Both the position numbers and the translations under genes were made by a program. 64,000 nt of DNA from Ceratorhiza oryzae-sativae. Lineage: Eukaryota; Basidiomycota; Agaricomycetes; Cantharellales; Ceratobasidiaceae. The DNA lies in contig JARWMV010000238.1 of assembly GCA_030998015.1 (NCBI GenBank), forward strand, positions 372,001-436,000, written 5' to 3'. This document shows positions 20,545 to 31,904 of the stretch, one piece after another; position 1 is the first letter of the stretch; each line of letters starts with the position of its first letter. Under the pieces are notes generated by a model. The model saw only the letters and a program-made list of their open reading frames with translations, was not told the origin of the DNA and ran no database searches.

Positions 20545-22587
20545 TCAGAGGCGAGACTCATTTGCGTGTTGAAAACTTGGAAAGCAAACTAGATCCCAAC
20601 GAGGACACGCCATCCTTGACCAGATCTTGAATCGTCGATGGCTGCCATGCATAGAGGGAGGAGCTGGTGTGGGATTCTGAGACCCCCACGGTTGCTGTTG
20701 TTGAGCAGGTGGCTGCGGATACGATCCCGGCGGCGGAGGAACACTAGGGTACGATCCATACGGGACTTGATGCGGCGCGTTGTCGCTGGGTATACGATTC
20801 GGACTTGAACCAGGTCTGACCTTTTGCAACTTTTGCCCAGGCGATGGTGTCGCGTTCTGAAGCGTAGGGGAAACCGGGCGTGGTGGTCTAGTGTATGGAT
20901 TGTACGGGTTGTGGGCTGAAAACGCCCCCGGTCGGGGAGAATGCGGCGATGATGCTCGTGCAGGGCTGTCGAGTGCTCCACCAGACGGAGGCGCGTTCTT
21001 TGAGCTTCCACCCAAACTACCGAAGAACGATGTGCGGTGGCCAATGGGAGAGCTCGCTTGCGAGATAGGTCGAGCTGACGACGGATTAGGTTCAGGCGGC
21101 AGTTTCAGGATCGGGTTTCTCTGGCTTTGACTGCGGGTTTGGGGGGCGGTGCAAGCGGCATAAGTTCGGGCATTGGGATCTTTGAGAGGTGGATAGTCAG
21201 AGTCTTGGGAGGGGTATATGCTTTCAAGGATGAGCTGCTTCCATGATCAACCATCGACGTTAATTGAAATCAGGCAAAATGCTTACTCTTTCGAGGGTGA
21301 TTCGTCAAGCTTGATAACCTTTGGGCCTTTGGGCGCCTCTTCTTTCTCATCCTCATAACGCAAGTATTGATGCAACTCTTCTTCGTACCGGGCCCTGCGT
21401 CTGGTGCGTTTTGTCTCTTCGGCCACCTGGACTACGCGCTGCACTTGTTTAGCATCAAGCGCTCGTATCATGATAAACATCATCGATTCGTCTTGAAGCA
21501 AGTTGCACGCCAAGTCGACATACTCGTCAACCGCACCTTCAGACCCAACCACAATCTCATTTGGCTCGTGCTGAAACCACGTGCATGTGAGTCACTAACG
21601 CGTTGATTTGCCACAGGTATACACACTTTATGACTCGACTGGAGCTTCCCCACTATCGCCTCACCAGGTTTTGGGGGCAGCGCAGGGACGGTTCCTGAAG
21701 TAGACGATTGGCGCGAGTATGCGCGTAGACCACCTGACGCTGCATCCGCCGCTGCAGCTCGGGCGCGGTACTCGTCTGATTGGTCGTGGAAGGAAAGGAG
21801 TGATGCTACTAGAACGACTTCTAGCCCTGTTGCATTCGGGTATCAGAGTCGGCCTAGTGGGGCTATGCGATAAACATGGATACCTCGACGGTCTTCGATG
21901 TCGAACCTGCGATAGACAATCCACGCTTAGATCCCAAGGTTCCACTCCATGGATGCGAACGTTGTGACGTACCTTGACAAATTATAATCGAGGAACTGAA
22001 CAATAGCTTTCTTGTTCTTCTTTTCGGATTCGCTGACAGCAATGAGAACAGGCGGATCAGGCTTTCGTAACAGGTAGCATTCGTCTTTCTTCCACTCAAA
22101 TTCATGACTGATCATCGGCTCGAGAAGTCAGCTGGAGCGTAGGTGGAATATTCACTCCCAGACTCACTCTTCCCATTTGAACTCCCACTTGAACGATCTA
22201 CCTTCCGGGCTGGTTGAGTGCTCCACGTCCGTTGATCCCGAGATGAGTATCCACTCACAGTCTTCCGGTAAAGTTCAGCTCAATCTTGATCGTAGGGTTG
22301 TGTAGCTCGATCACTTTGTTCTTGCTTGTCGCATTTGCTGCTGTGACAGTAGCCAGCAACGAGTCGGACAGAGGATCTTTGGATATATGGGGTAAAATGG
22401 ATTTACATCAATACGATTTGATAAACATACCAAACAGATTTACTGCATATGAACCTTCCTTGGAATCGCCCCAGCGCCGTCGGTACACGGCGATACCATC
22501 CGAATCATACAAGTCTATAGCTCCAGCTTCTTCTTTGCTGCTTTCGATGGTCAGAGTAAAAAGGTTTTTATCTAGCGGAGGTGGCAT
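20545..22587 (-). CDS. Unknown protein, tubby/LURP-one-like N-terminal region with Pro-rich tail
   Basis: Start ATG at 22587. Exons read 22587-22431, 22376-22259, 22209-22168, 22107-21973, 21906-21884 (23 nt), 21826-21627 and 21570-21287, with phases matching at every junction. The N-terminal half has beta-rich features: L-F-T-L-T-I-E, I-A-V-Y-R-R-R-W-G, L-L-A-T-V-T-A-A-N-A-T-S-K, paired F-K-W-E / F-E-W-K segments, L-L-R-K-P-D-P-P-V-L, V-Q-F-L-D-Y-N, F-D-I-E-D-R-R-G-L-E-V-V-L-V-A. This reminds me of tubby/LURP-one-like basidiomycete proteins; that link is inference. A helical, basic stretch follows. After 21287 the join to the next long frame (Pro/Ser/Gln-rich, open to 20545) does not keep phase with any GT-AG pair I can see. 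The C-terminus is therefore uncertain: a frameshift, a missed intron or an earlier stop. Confidence 0.6.
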
Positions 22588-24094
22588 GTCGAACAACACT
22601 CAACCGAACGTGGCAAAGTATACAAGTGGACAAAGCGCGCAGCAAGTGCACAGCCGGGGGCAGTGCTACTTTGGCGTAGATCACGTGCAACCCCTGTGTC
22701 CCCCCCTTAGCGCTCGTACCTGGGCGTCTTTTCGCATGATCTTGTTTTGGCAGGCGATAGCCCAAATTTATCGTAGGCTTTTATTCCCATATTCGAGCTC
22801 AGAGTGTTTGAGGGTTGAGAAGTAACGTACCATCAGCGTGTGTGCAATGTTGGCCCATATTGGACAAAGGTGTCGCTCTTCTCATGAGCAAACGGTTGCC
22901 ACCACGTTTGTGGCGTCGTGGGTCGCTCTGATATAACGTACGCTATCAAAAAGTGTACAACTTCACAGACTTCATCGATAAATCCATCCAATCCGCTGAT
23001 ACCCCTAAATCTACCTTGTTGCTGGTATTAGCGGTCGGAGAAACTAGCATAGGGATATCACATCCGTGGTAAAAAAAGCAACGCGAGGATTGATGCCTCG
23101 TGGCTGAGTTCACTGTCACTCACAGTGGAAGCCCGGAGACGAATTAGTATGCTGGGCATCTTCTCTTCACAAGAACCCCTAACATTCTCACAGGTCCAGT
23201 GTTCCCTAACACTTATTGCCAGCACTGCTTGCCCTCGTCCACATCTTGGATACCTAAATTCGGGGATGACCAAAGCAAAATACCAACGCATATACTTCTA
23301 TGAAGGTATTGAACCTATGTAATCCTAGGGTATAGGAACCATTCACGTAACGAGCCTCAATACTCGTGCACAACGCAGATAGTTCGGGGGTCATCTGAAG
23401 CGACTATCGTTTGTGACAGGCGGCTTCTCGGACTCGCTAATGAATAACGCCGGTGGAACAAGGCCCCATCGCGCATACGTAGGGCGCGCGTTGTGTCTAG
23501 AACCGTGACTCAGGTCTGCCTTGCGGCAGGCGTTTCGCCGGTTGCCAAACAGTGAGAATGTCCCCCAAATCACATATCCATACCTGATCTCGAATCACTC
23601 TTCGAAAGATCTGGCACACATTACACAAGCTGTATTTGCTGCTGGTGCTACGCTACTGAGTGAATCTAGGCTTCTTTGGCGGAATTTGTGACACGGGTGT
23701 GCGTTACGGGGGCAGCGCAAATATCAAGGTCATTTATTTTCGCTTGTGGGAGCCGAAGAAGTAGTCGAGTATCGATTGGGTATATTGGCGTCGAACACGA
23801 TATATGTGCCCGTACCATCCTGTATTTGAAGTCAGATAATGTGATTTCCCAACAGACGGCCCGAATGCCGTATTGATCATTGAATTCTAGTATGAAAGGC
23901 GCATTAGAGGGTTTCTAGGCTCCATCTACTCCAGAACCGAGCCCAGGTAGCCGAGCCGAGGAGGACAACTCAATCCAGCATACAGCCCTCATGGATCACG
24001 TCATACTCAAAACTATCGTACGTATTCTGGGCTGTATTAGATAGGCTAGTTGCAATATATTCTCTTTCGTGAAATGGGATTATACAATTTATAG
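22588..24094. other. Unassigned stretch with coding-like islands
   Basis: About 1.5 kb with no gene I can name. On the plus strand several short stretches read like exons: around 22960-23065 (F-T-D-F-I-D-K-S-I-Q and L-L-L-V-L-A-V-G-E-T), around 23405-23490 (F-V-T-G-G-F-S-D-S-L-M-N-N) and around 23550-23685 (I-T-Y-P-Y-L-I-S-N-H and V-F-A-A-G-A-T-L-L-S-E-S). They could be exons of one unrecognised plus-strand gene, possibly damaged, but I cannot join them with confidence. Confidence 0.3.
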
Positions 24095-25649
24095 CTAACG
24101 CAAGTGCATCCCCCCAAGGCGGTTCGTAACCCCAACGACGCCAGCTCCACCCGCACCAGTCTTGACTGCAACATCCCAGATCACGAGCAATCCATCATTG
24201 CCAGTTGTGCTAACTCGCGTAACATTGTCCGACCACCTTCGTACGGGCGTACGCTAGTGATGGTATTCTGGTGAACGGTCAAGAGTTCGCCGCCAGCGGC
24301 CGAAGTCGATGCCGAGCTTCCCGGGATCGGTGGAGGGCCAGTTGTGCCACGAGAATCAGCGTTCTTGAAGCGATTGAATGCCTCGTTGTTCAATCTGCCG
24401 ACAGTACCAGCGCTGCGGGGACCAGCTGGTGACTTGGTTGACGTAATATCATCAAGGGAGCCTTCGAGAGCCCAGCCCGAGCCATTATCCGAGAATAGAA
24501 CTGGCTGACAGTCATGACCGGCTGCCACCAACGAGGATTCGGACGTAAACGTGAGCGTCACGTAAGGCAGAGTGGAGATGCGAATAGTCTGGGGAGCAAT
24601 CTGAGGGTTTACTAGCGTAATCGTGCTGTCATGGCCTTTACCATAAATTCAGATCAATAGTCCTCGAACGAGCAAGGGGAATATAACGTACTTGCAAACG
24701 CAAGAATCGCCCGAGGGGGAGAACGAAACTGCGTGCACCCATCCGCCACTCGGAGATCCATAATCGCCGCAAACCGTGTTAAACGGCAGTTTCTCTCCCC
24801 AAACGGTTGGAGTTGGCCTTATGAACGTGATTAGGAGATTTTATCGGAAAAAACGTAGGTATACCCACTTCTTGTCGACATCTTTGATAAACGCGGAAAA
24901 GACGCGCGCCTTCATATCAGCACTTCCGGCGGCTAGAAGCACATTATTCGGGTGCCAATCAAGAGCCAATACGGTCGATCTATATACAATGTAAGATATG
25001 AAATAGATTGATTAACGATAAACTTACCGAATCGGTTTCTTGAGCTGCTTCGCGACCCACCAGTTGTTTTCTTCATCGAATGAACAGACGGCGATCGCGC
25101 TGTATAACCATGAGTCTTCTGCTTGGCGGGAGAGCTGAAGGATAAAGACACTCACCGGCACGCTGGCAACGGCAAACTTGTCTTCCTTTGGGCTCCAACG
25201 CACGAAAGTTGCAGCGCGGTTGATCCGCAGCAAAACCAAAGTGGGTTTCCAAACTACGTTCCCCGATTGCGGATCTTGCTTTTGTTCCCAGACATATGCA
25301 TTGCGATCCTGAGAGCAAGTAACGATTCTGTTTGTGTTAGGTGCCCAATCAATAGGACGTGATCATTTTGTCGTGCTGCAGGGTTTACGCGTGAGGCGGG
25401 TTTCATGGTGGCATGACCGAATTACAACATACCTCAGACAAGGTCTCGGTTGACTTCCATTCTCCTCCGTTTTTCGAAATATTTGCACCTCATTGCTGCT
25501 CAATGATACGGCGACCTCTGCCGCACCAACGTCAGTATGTGTGGGATGAGCACCAAGCCATTGAAGTGGTTCTCACGAGAGCGGTCTGGGCTAAACGAAT
25601 GACAGCTCAAGGGGACTTGCGCAAGAGGATAGACTTCCGGGCTGGCCAT
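24095..25649 (-). CDS. ARPC1: ARP2/3 complex WD40 subunit ARPC1, reading frame interrupted
   Basis: The 40-kDa beta-propeller subunit of the actin-nucleating ARP2/3 complex. Motifs in order: C-H-S-F-S-P-D-R near the start, [90 protein letters not shown] and [11 protein letters not shown] at the end. As written, the frame is broken at five places: T5 run 25470-25474, 25350-25356, the exon end near 25155, 24699-24708, and 24227-24232. Conserved sequence and splice signals continue on both sides of each. The losses are 1-2 nt, mostly in homopolymers. I read this as a real gene with consensus errors; recent decay of a copy is the alternative. It is divergent with DAP3 over 209 bp. Confidence 0.85.
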
Positions 25650-25858
25650 TCTAACGATTATTTGATCGTTACTGAGTAGAGTTTGTCGAAGGACTAGCAG
25701 TCGACTTCGAGATGTGTGGTCGAGGGGTAGAAACGCGCCAGAGTCTATGAGCGCTAAATGGACTGGGGATTACATAATATCTAATCTCGTTGAGGAGATC
25801 TTCCATCCAGTGTCTATCCATCGCCTGGTGCTTGCTGGTCTAGTCTCGCAGAACAAAA
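25650..25858. promoter_or_regulatory. Divergent promoter, ARPC1 / DAP3
   Basis: A 209-bp spacer between two start codons pointing apart; it must hold both promoters. I see no clear TATA box or repeated motif. Confidence 0.45.
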
Positions 25859-27718
25859 ATGCTTTCTAGGCGTGATAGCTAAAAACGCTCAATTACCGGT
25901 CGCAGCACGCTCATTTTCCTCTCCGTCGTTTGTTGCGCGAGCAAAGGCCAAACGTGAGTCGAATTTACTGCGAAGAACGGTGTATCTTATCCTGAGTTGG
26001 TCAGCCCGTAAAGAAGGTACCGCACAAGAGTGGGAGCTTCAAGGTAAGAAGGAGGAGTATGTAGGTCCACGGAGGTCTACGGTAAGCCTAGTGTTTTGTT
26101 TGTGTGTCCGAATACTTACATTTATCATGACTGGAAGAGCGCAGGCAAACCAACGGTATTGCCTGCGTCTCAGCTTGCTGATCACCATCTCCTACAAGCT
26201 CCTCTAAGAGAATTGGGTTTGCCGGAATTAGCACCGGTACGAGCTTTTTTGGTGTGCTATGGCTTGATGTTTCGTTTAAATGCTATCAGAGTATTTTTAC
26301 AGATCGAGCGGCTGGCTCTGCTATAACACTCCCTTCGGGGCCGGGGTCGGTTATCGAACGTATGGCTACCTGATTCCATCGAACGTGAAGTACGATACAA
26401 AACAAAACCCGACCTGTCGATTGCTCCCGCTTACTAAACGCCAAGTTCTCTCTACTATCATCTCCCACCTCGGTCATCCGCGACGCTACGTTATCAATAC
26501 TAGATATAATAGACAAAGGAGAAAAGACAGGAACATCTACGAAAGACGCGCGAGTGGTACTTAGTCAGTAATTTTTTATCTCAAGCATTGCGTTAGTGTG
26601 ACTATGCGTCTGCTGCAGCCGGTGATCGGGGCTCTGGAAAGAGCCATTTACTTCTGCAAGCGGCTAATTATGCTGCTGCGAACAAGTGGATAGTTCTATA
26701 CGTACCTCGAGGTCGGTGTATTCTATGTCATACTGAGTGTCTCGCTAAAGTTCGCATGCATCTAGCCATAAGCTGGGTCGATTCAACAACTCCTTATGCG
26801 TATGACCCGAGAACGAGAACTTTCCAACAGCCAGAACTCGCATTGCAGACGCTTGGGCAATTCGTGGAAGTGAATTCTGCAATATTGCGAGATGCTAACA
26901 CGCAAATATCCTCGGGCATTCAAAATGAGCGGCTCGGTAACTTTCCCAAAGGGACTCCGCTCTTGAACCTATTAGGTATTGGGCTCAAAGACCAGTCTCT
27001 AGCTAGTGAGGTTTTAGAAGTCACGCTTGATGTGCTTGGGCAACAAACGGAGTAAGTCCGTTGGGTGGCTGTAGTGCTAACGTACTAATAATGTCCATGC
27101 CCACTCCAAGATATCCGGTCTTAATCGCGATCGATGATTTTCAAGCACTTTTTTGCATATCTAAGTATCGGGACCCACAATACCAGCTGATATTTGCGCA
27201 CCACCTTACTCTTGCCAGACTAATGCTGGAGTACGCTTGTGGCAAACGCACTCTGGTGGGTCAGCTGTTATAAACGGGGTTATTCACAGACTCAAAACGG
27301 TTTTTTGCAACACAGGCAAAGGGCGCCATTCTTGGAGCTAATTCAAGCACCCACACGAGTTTTCAAGAACCTCTACCTCTAAAGGAAGCTCTTGGTATCA
27401 TCCCTGTGGGAGCTGTCTCGCCATACGAGCGCCGAAACAAAGACATCGTAGCCTATGCATCTGGATTGAAAGGCTTCTCTATTCCATCGAAGATGCAGGT
27501 GGGCGAAGCAGCGTCCATGTTTGATGTCTGGCTCCAGAACAATGCTTTGCATACTGGTGGGTCTTGCCATCGGGCAATCGCTTGCTACGGATTCGCTAAC
27601 GAGCATGAATACACAAGTACCAAGCGATTCCTTGTTCCTCAGTAAATACGTCGAAGCGAGTGGAAATCCTCGCGACATGGTGAAAAAAGGGTTGCTGGCT
27701 ACACTGGGAACATCTTAA
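25859..27718 (+). CDS. Mitochondrial small-subunit ribosomal protein mS29 (DAP3/Rsm23)
   Basis: GTP-binding protein of the mitochondrial ribosome small subunit. The ATG at 25859 begins a basic targeting-type leader (M-L-S-R-R, then A-A-R-S-F-S-S-P-S-F), but one base appears lost near 25872. Later exons join cleanly: the P-loop G-D-R-G-S-G-K-S-H-L-L-L-Q follows a CTGCAG acceptor near 26622. Then come W-I-V-L-Y-V-P-R, W-V-D-S-T-T-P-Y-A-Y-D-P, P-V-L-I-A-I-D-D-F-Q-A-L-F (Walker B), L-G-A-N-S-S-T-H-T and Y-V-E-A-S-G-N-P-R-D-M. This is the DAP3 order. The region 26200-26450 contains in-frame stops that I could not resolve; an intron or further base losses are likely. The stop at 27718 is 158 bp before the Apn2 ATG on the same strand. 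Family assignment is strong; the exact N-terminal half is not. Confidence 0.85.
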
Positions 27719-27876
27719 TTAAAATGCAATGTTGATTTATTCTATTATCGTCCGATGCTAGGCTGTTTGAAGCTCCAAGTCGAGCGCCTAATTTGTTTGG
27801 GGATGCTTGCATCATAAGGGAGTTAGGGGCCAACTACAACCGCACATTCTCCAGACAAAACCATTACGAACACTGT

Positions 27877-30012
27877 ATGAGGATATTGACTTGGAACGTG
27901 GTAAAATACAGTTATTATTATCATTTTACATTCATTATCTAAATCTGCTGTTGGTTTTTTTTTCCTGGTTAGAATGGGATTCGGACTTTACCTGAATATC
28001 ACCCGTGAGTCGATCGAGGCTTCAAGTTATACATTTCAAACCTAATAGTTGCGAAGTTGGTACAATCTGAAGACATGTAGGGAAATACTAAAGGAACTGA
28101 AAGCCGACATAGTCTGTTTTCAAGGTGCGAATTCGTCTTTCCATCGACTCGTGTGTTTGACTTAACGGCAACAGAAATGAAGATATCTCGCCAGCTCCTC
28201 ACCAAAGACTTGGCTATTCCGGAAGGTTATGACGCTTTTATGTCATTCCCGAAAAATAAGGGTGGCTATAGTGGCGTTGCAGTATATGCCGACTCTACCA
28301 AAGTGATTCCTCTTAAGGCCGAAGAAGGGCTTGTTGATGGGCCCCAAACGACGAGCAAGGTCAAGCTGGATGAAAACCAGCGGATTTCAGCTACATACCC
28401 TCGTGCAAACCAAGTGAGTGGTAGAATCGTTCATTGGACGTGCGCTGTTCTTAGCTGGTGCGCACAGCTTGAATTAATGCCAGATAGCCTAGGCAACATT
28501 CCCGATAATCTGGCGGCTCTTGACGACGAGGGCCGTACGCTTGTGGTCGACTTCGGAATGTTTGTCCTTATCAACGTATACTGTCCCAACGAAGGTTCGG
28601 AGGAACGGCTCCCATTCAAGTTCAACTTCCACAAAGTTCTAGAAGAGCGAGTTAGAATACTTATCGACGAAGGGCGAGAAGTAATCGTCCTAGGGGATAT
28701 GAATGTGGTTGCCTCCCGGTTGATCACTGTGATGGGTCATTAGAATCACAAAAGAACGTTTTCTGGGAACGCCCGGTTCGGCTTTGGTACCGTCAGTGGC
28801 TCGATCCCGAAGGGCCCATGATCGACGTAGTGAGGAGGTCTTGGCCAGATAGGGAAAAGATGTTCACATGTAAGCAATAAAAGATTGGGTTTTACGCCTC
28901 TAACATCGCTTGCAGGCTGGAACACTCGGACGAATGCTCGGGAATCGAACTATGGAACACGAATTGATTATATTTTGTCACAAAAGGGCTTTTACCTTGG
29001 TTTAAACATGGAGACATTCAGCCCGACATTCGTGGATCTGATCATTGCCCAGTTTTTATCGAACTACACGACGAAATTACTCTCCCTAGTGGAGAGATTC
29101 TACGATTGGTGGACAAGCTCTCACAACCTATTGACGAAAATGGCTCTCAGCGAAGTTCGCCTCCTATCTCAACCAAGTTTTGGGACGAATACTCGGGAAA
29201 ACAGAAACTCTTGTCGACATTCTTTACCAAAAAACCAACGATTCCTCCAATCACTGGACCTTCAGACTCGTCTAAAGCCGATGCTCAAGGGTCAATCCAC
29301 GCAGATGTGGAAGGGACTCCAGACCTCAATACTGCGTTAGAAGCACCGTCTACCGAAGTAATGAGCTTATTAGCCCAGCCTAGCTACAGTTCCAAACCGA
29401 ACACACCCTCAGTTTCGAGCCAGGAGCGAAAGCGTAAGAGAGCTAGCAGTCCAACCCTATCGCCGAACATCAAAGGCAAGAAAGATAAGAGGGTGCCTGC
29501 CGGCGCCAAAAGCAGCAGCCCAAGCTCGCAAGTTTCTTTGCTAGATCTTCTCAAGACGACACACTCTCTAAGGGGCGATCTAGTTCACCACCGATTGTGC
29601 TAAGCGACGATTCGGAGGACGAACTGACCCTGAAGTGTGCTAGCAGTTCTATACTGGACTCAGAATTGGCCAGCGCGTCTTCTTCCCAGCCGCCTAATAA
29701 CACCGCCAGTAAGGCCGAGTGGTCTCAGCTAATGAAACCATTGGAACCTCCTCGATGCACAGTCCATGGCGCTCCAACAAAAGAGTACACAGTAAACAAA
29801 GCTGGTCCTAACAAAGGCAAAAAGTTTTTCTTGTGTTCGATGTAAGTTCAATATTCGTTTCGCTGTTCTGGTGCTAAACCAACTTCAGGCCGATGGGTCC
29901 GGGTTATGATTCAGGCAAGTCAACAAGACTTCGAGAAGAAGTAGACCCCAGGTTTCGCTGCAACTATTTCAAGTGGGCGAGCGAAGCAAGAAAGGAAGCC
30001 AAGAACAGTTAG
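27877..30012 (+). CDS. APN2: AP endonuclease 2 (Apn2), frame interrupted at homopolymers
   Basis: Class II AP endonuclease/3' phosphodiesterase of base-excision repair. Exon 1 is only 24 nt (27877-27900, M-R-I-L-T-W-N-V). Next are 27973-28004, 28057-28124, 28175-28413 and 28468 onward. Catalytic-domain motifs: N-G-I-R-T-L-P, A-D-I-V-C-F-Q-E, G-G-Y-S-G-V-A-V-Y, I-N-V-Y-C-P-N-E, V-L-G-D-M-N-V-V, Y-G-T-R-I-D-Y-I-L and R-G-S-D-H-C-P-V. The C-terminus carries a GRF zinc finger (C-T-V-H-G ... F-F-L-C ... R-C-N-Y-F-K-W). The frame shifts by one base at C3 28715-28717, T4 28990-28993 and A4 29508-29511. Each is a short homopolymer, with conserved sequence resuming in the next frame. The third shift hides a PCNA-binding box (Q-P-K-L-A-S-F-F). 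The enzyme identity is certain; the breaks are most simply read as consensus errors. Confidence 0.9.
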
Positions 30013-30272
30013 GTGATGGCCCACAGTATGCATCATGATATGTAAATTTGTCGCACTGCTGTTTGCTTTCCTAAATGCGTGCCTACGTAAGTTATAAGGG
30101 AAACGCCTTGTATATTTTCTACTTGTACTTGTCTCACAATAATGCACTTCTAACTATCCCTATAGACATCCAATATTCGCTCAATGAGTCTAGAATCGAC
30201 CATGGGTAGTTCAACTAGTGTCCTACGAGACGATTCAAATTGACAACGATGGCATGATATGCGTTGGATTAC

Positions 30273-31729
30273 TCACGATGGTTCACGCTTTAACCTAAAT
30301 AAAGGAATTGCCCAAAATCTCTCTATGTTCCCACGGACGCCCAAGTCATATATACGTTCGTCCCAACGAATGAGGAAAGCAATCCCGCCTGAAGCGCCAG
30401 AACTCTGTGTTGACCGTTGGGTTCGGCGACGCAAGCTTTCCGAGCTGGTACTCGGCTGGTGTGGATCGTTTAAGTTGAAGGTGCTGCTGAGCGAGAAATT
30501 ATCTGCTCCGGAATCCATAGGTAACGCGATATCTCGCTGTTCCTGATGCGCGTTTGACCTTGTAGCGCCTCTATTGTAGTTTGCCCTCTGGATAATCGAA
30601 ATGCCATTTGCAGTGCTAAAACCTGACCACCAGCAACCGAGTTAGCTCGAAACTGCGGCATGTATGAAATCGTTACCAGACAGAATCCGGCGAGTGACAA
30701 CGCGAGTATTAGCGTAATTGCGACACTAAACGTCGGTCTCATAAATGTTAACCCAAACCTGCATCCTTGGGGGTTGGACGGTTCGTCGAGTTCGGCAACC
30801 CAGTATCCGAGAGCTGTGCCAAACACCCAGCGACCTCCTGGACCTCCAAAGATAACGTATGAACCCCACCAATCCCACCAAAGCCTCGAGCATTCGGGGT
30901 CACTCCGTGAGACCACATACATCGAATATGCATCGTCCAAGATGGGCTGGATGACTGGCAGAGCCATGAATAATACCCCCGCACTAGTAATAGACAAAAG
31001 CGCCAGGAAGGCTTTCGATTGTTGAACCGTAAGGCAACTGCCGACCTAGGTGCCCATGTTAGAGTCGCACCAAGTGCAGCATGCAATTGACACACCCAAG
31101 GACACTAGGTATGCACAGTAAGCCCGATTTAATACTGCTAACGTGAGGTATCTGCTCACATGATGGTCCCACTCCAAGCGGCAGGTTTGACAGACAGAGC
31201 AGTGATGTGCTCGGGGAGGTTTGATTCTCCCAGCACAGTTCCCCCTGTGGCATTTGGATACCTCCCCAGTCTCCGAGAAACATTCGTGCGGATATTGGTT
31301 GAACAGTGTTTGCGCTGCAGTATCTTCAAATGACCCGGGTACGTCGTGGTTCGCTGGTAGTGTCCATAAAAACAATATCAAGGTGACGATAAATAGGACT
31401 ATGAGGGCGCTGAGAGTGATATGGGCGACTTGGACCCGGGCGGTTAGAAGGTTTATTAATATGTAAATCAACAGTCTCACCGGCATAACCTGTTCGCTCA
31501 GTATGGCAACCGAGCCATCCGGCTGTATATGAAATACGAAGCCAATCCCTCAGATAAGGTGCATCGAATCAGTAGCAACTCACCTCCAACTTCAAATATT
31601 GATATATACAACCCCCAGCTTTGAAAACTTGGCGTTAATTGCACGAGTGTTTAAAAGGTAACGGACTGACAAGGAAAATGCTACAATTAGTAGAGGCAAA
31701 ATCCAGTCGATAATCGCAGAAACAGACAT
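30273..31729 (-). CDS. DHHC-type palmitoyltransferase-like membrane protein with damaged active site
   Basis: Protein S-acyltransferase family. From the ATG at 31729 there is a membrane segment (I-I-D-W-I-L-P-L-L-I-V-A-F), two short exons, then a second pair of spans (L-I-Y-I-L-I-N-L-L, L-I-V-L-F-I-V-T-L-I-L-F-L-W). The Cys-rich domain reads C-H-R-G-N-C-A-G-R-I-K-P-P-R-A-H-H-C-S-V-C and ends at L-E-W-D-H-H near 31161. The expected catalytic Cys and the following P-W/F-x-x-N-C-V are absent: the sequence goes from D-H-H through a GTGAGC and directly to N-R-A-Y-C-A-Y-L-V-S-L-G. Later spans, T-T-I-E-A-L and the C-terminal Y-D-L-G-V-R-G-N-I-E-R-F-W motif are present. So the scaffold is intact but the active-site loop is missing or lies in a mis-assembled exon. 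Its start is 176 bp from the makorin stop, same strand. Confidence 0.75.
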
Positions 31730-31904
31730 CCGGTTTGTCGCAGTTATACACAGTTTATGGTTGTGAGCTTATATAGTCAGCACGATGGTCGGGGAAGGTG
31801 ACAAATACGTGCGAGCTTTACGTTCAATGCTATTGGAAATTTAGATAGATGCCCATGTAATCTGTTGAAGCCATACACATGTGCAATATAAACCTCCTGG
31901 TCGC

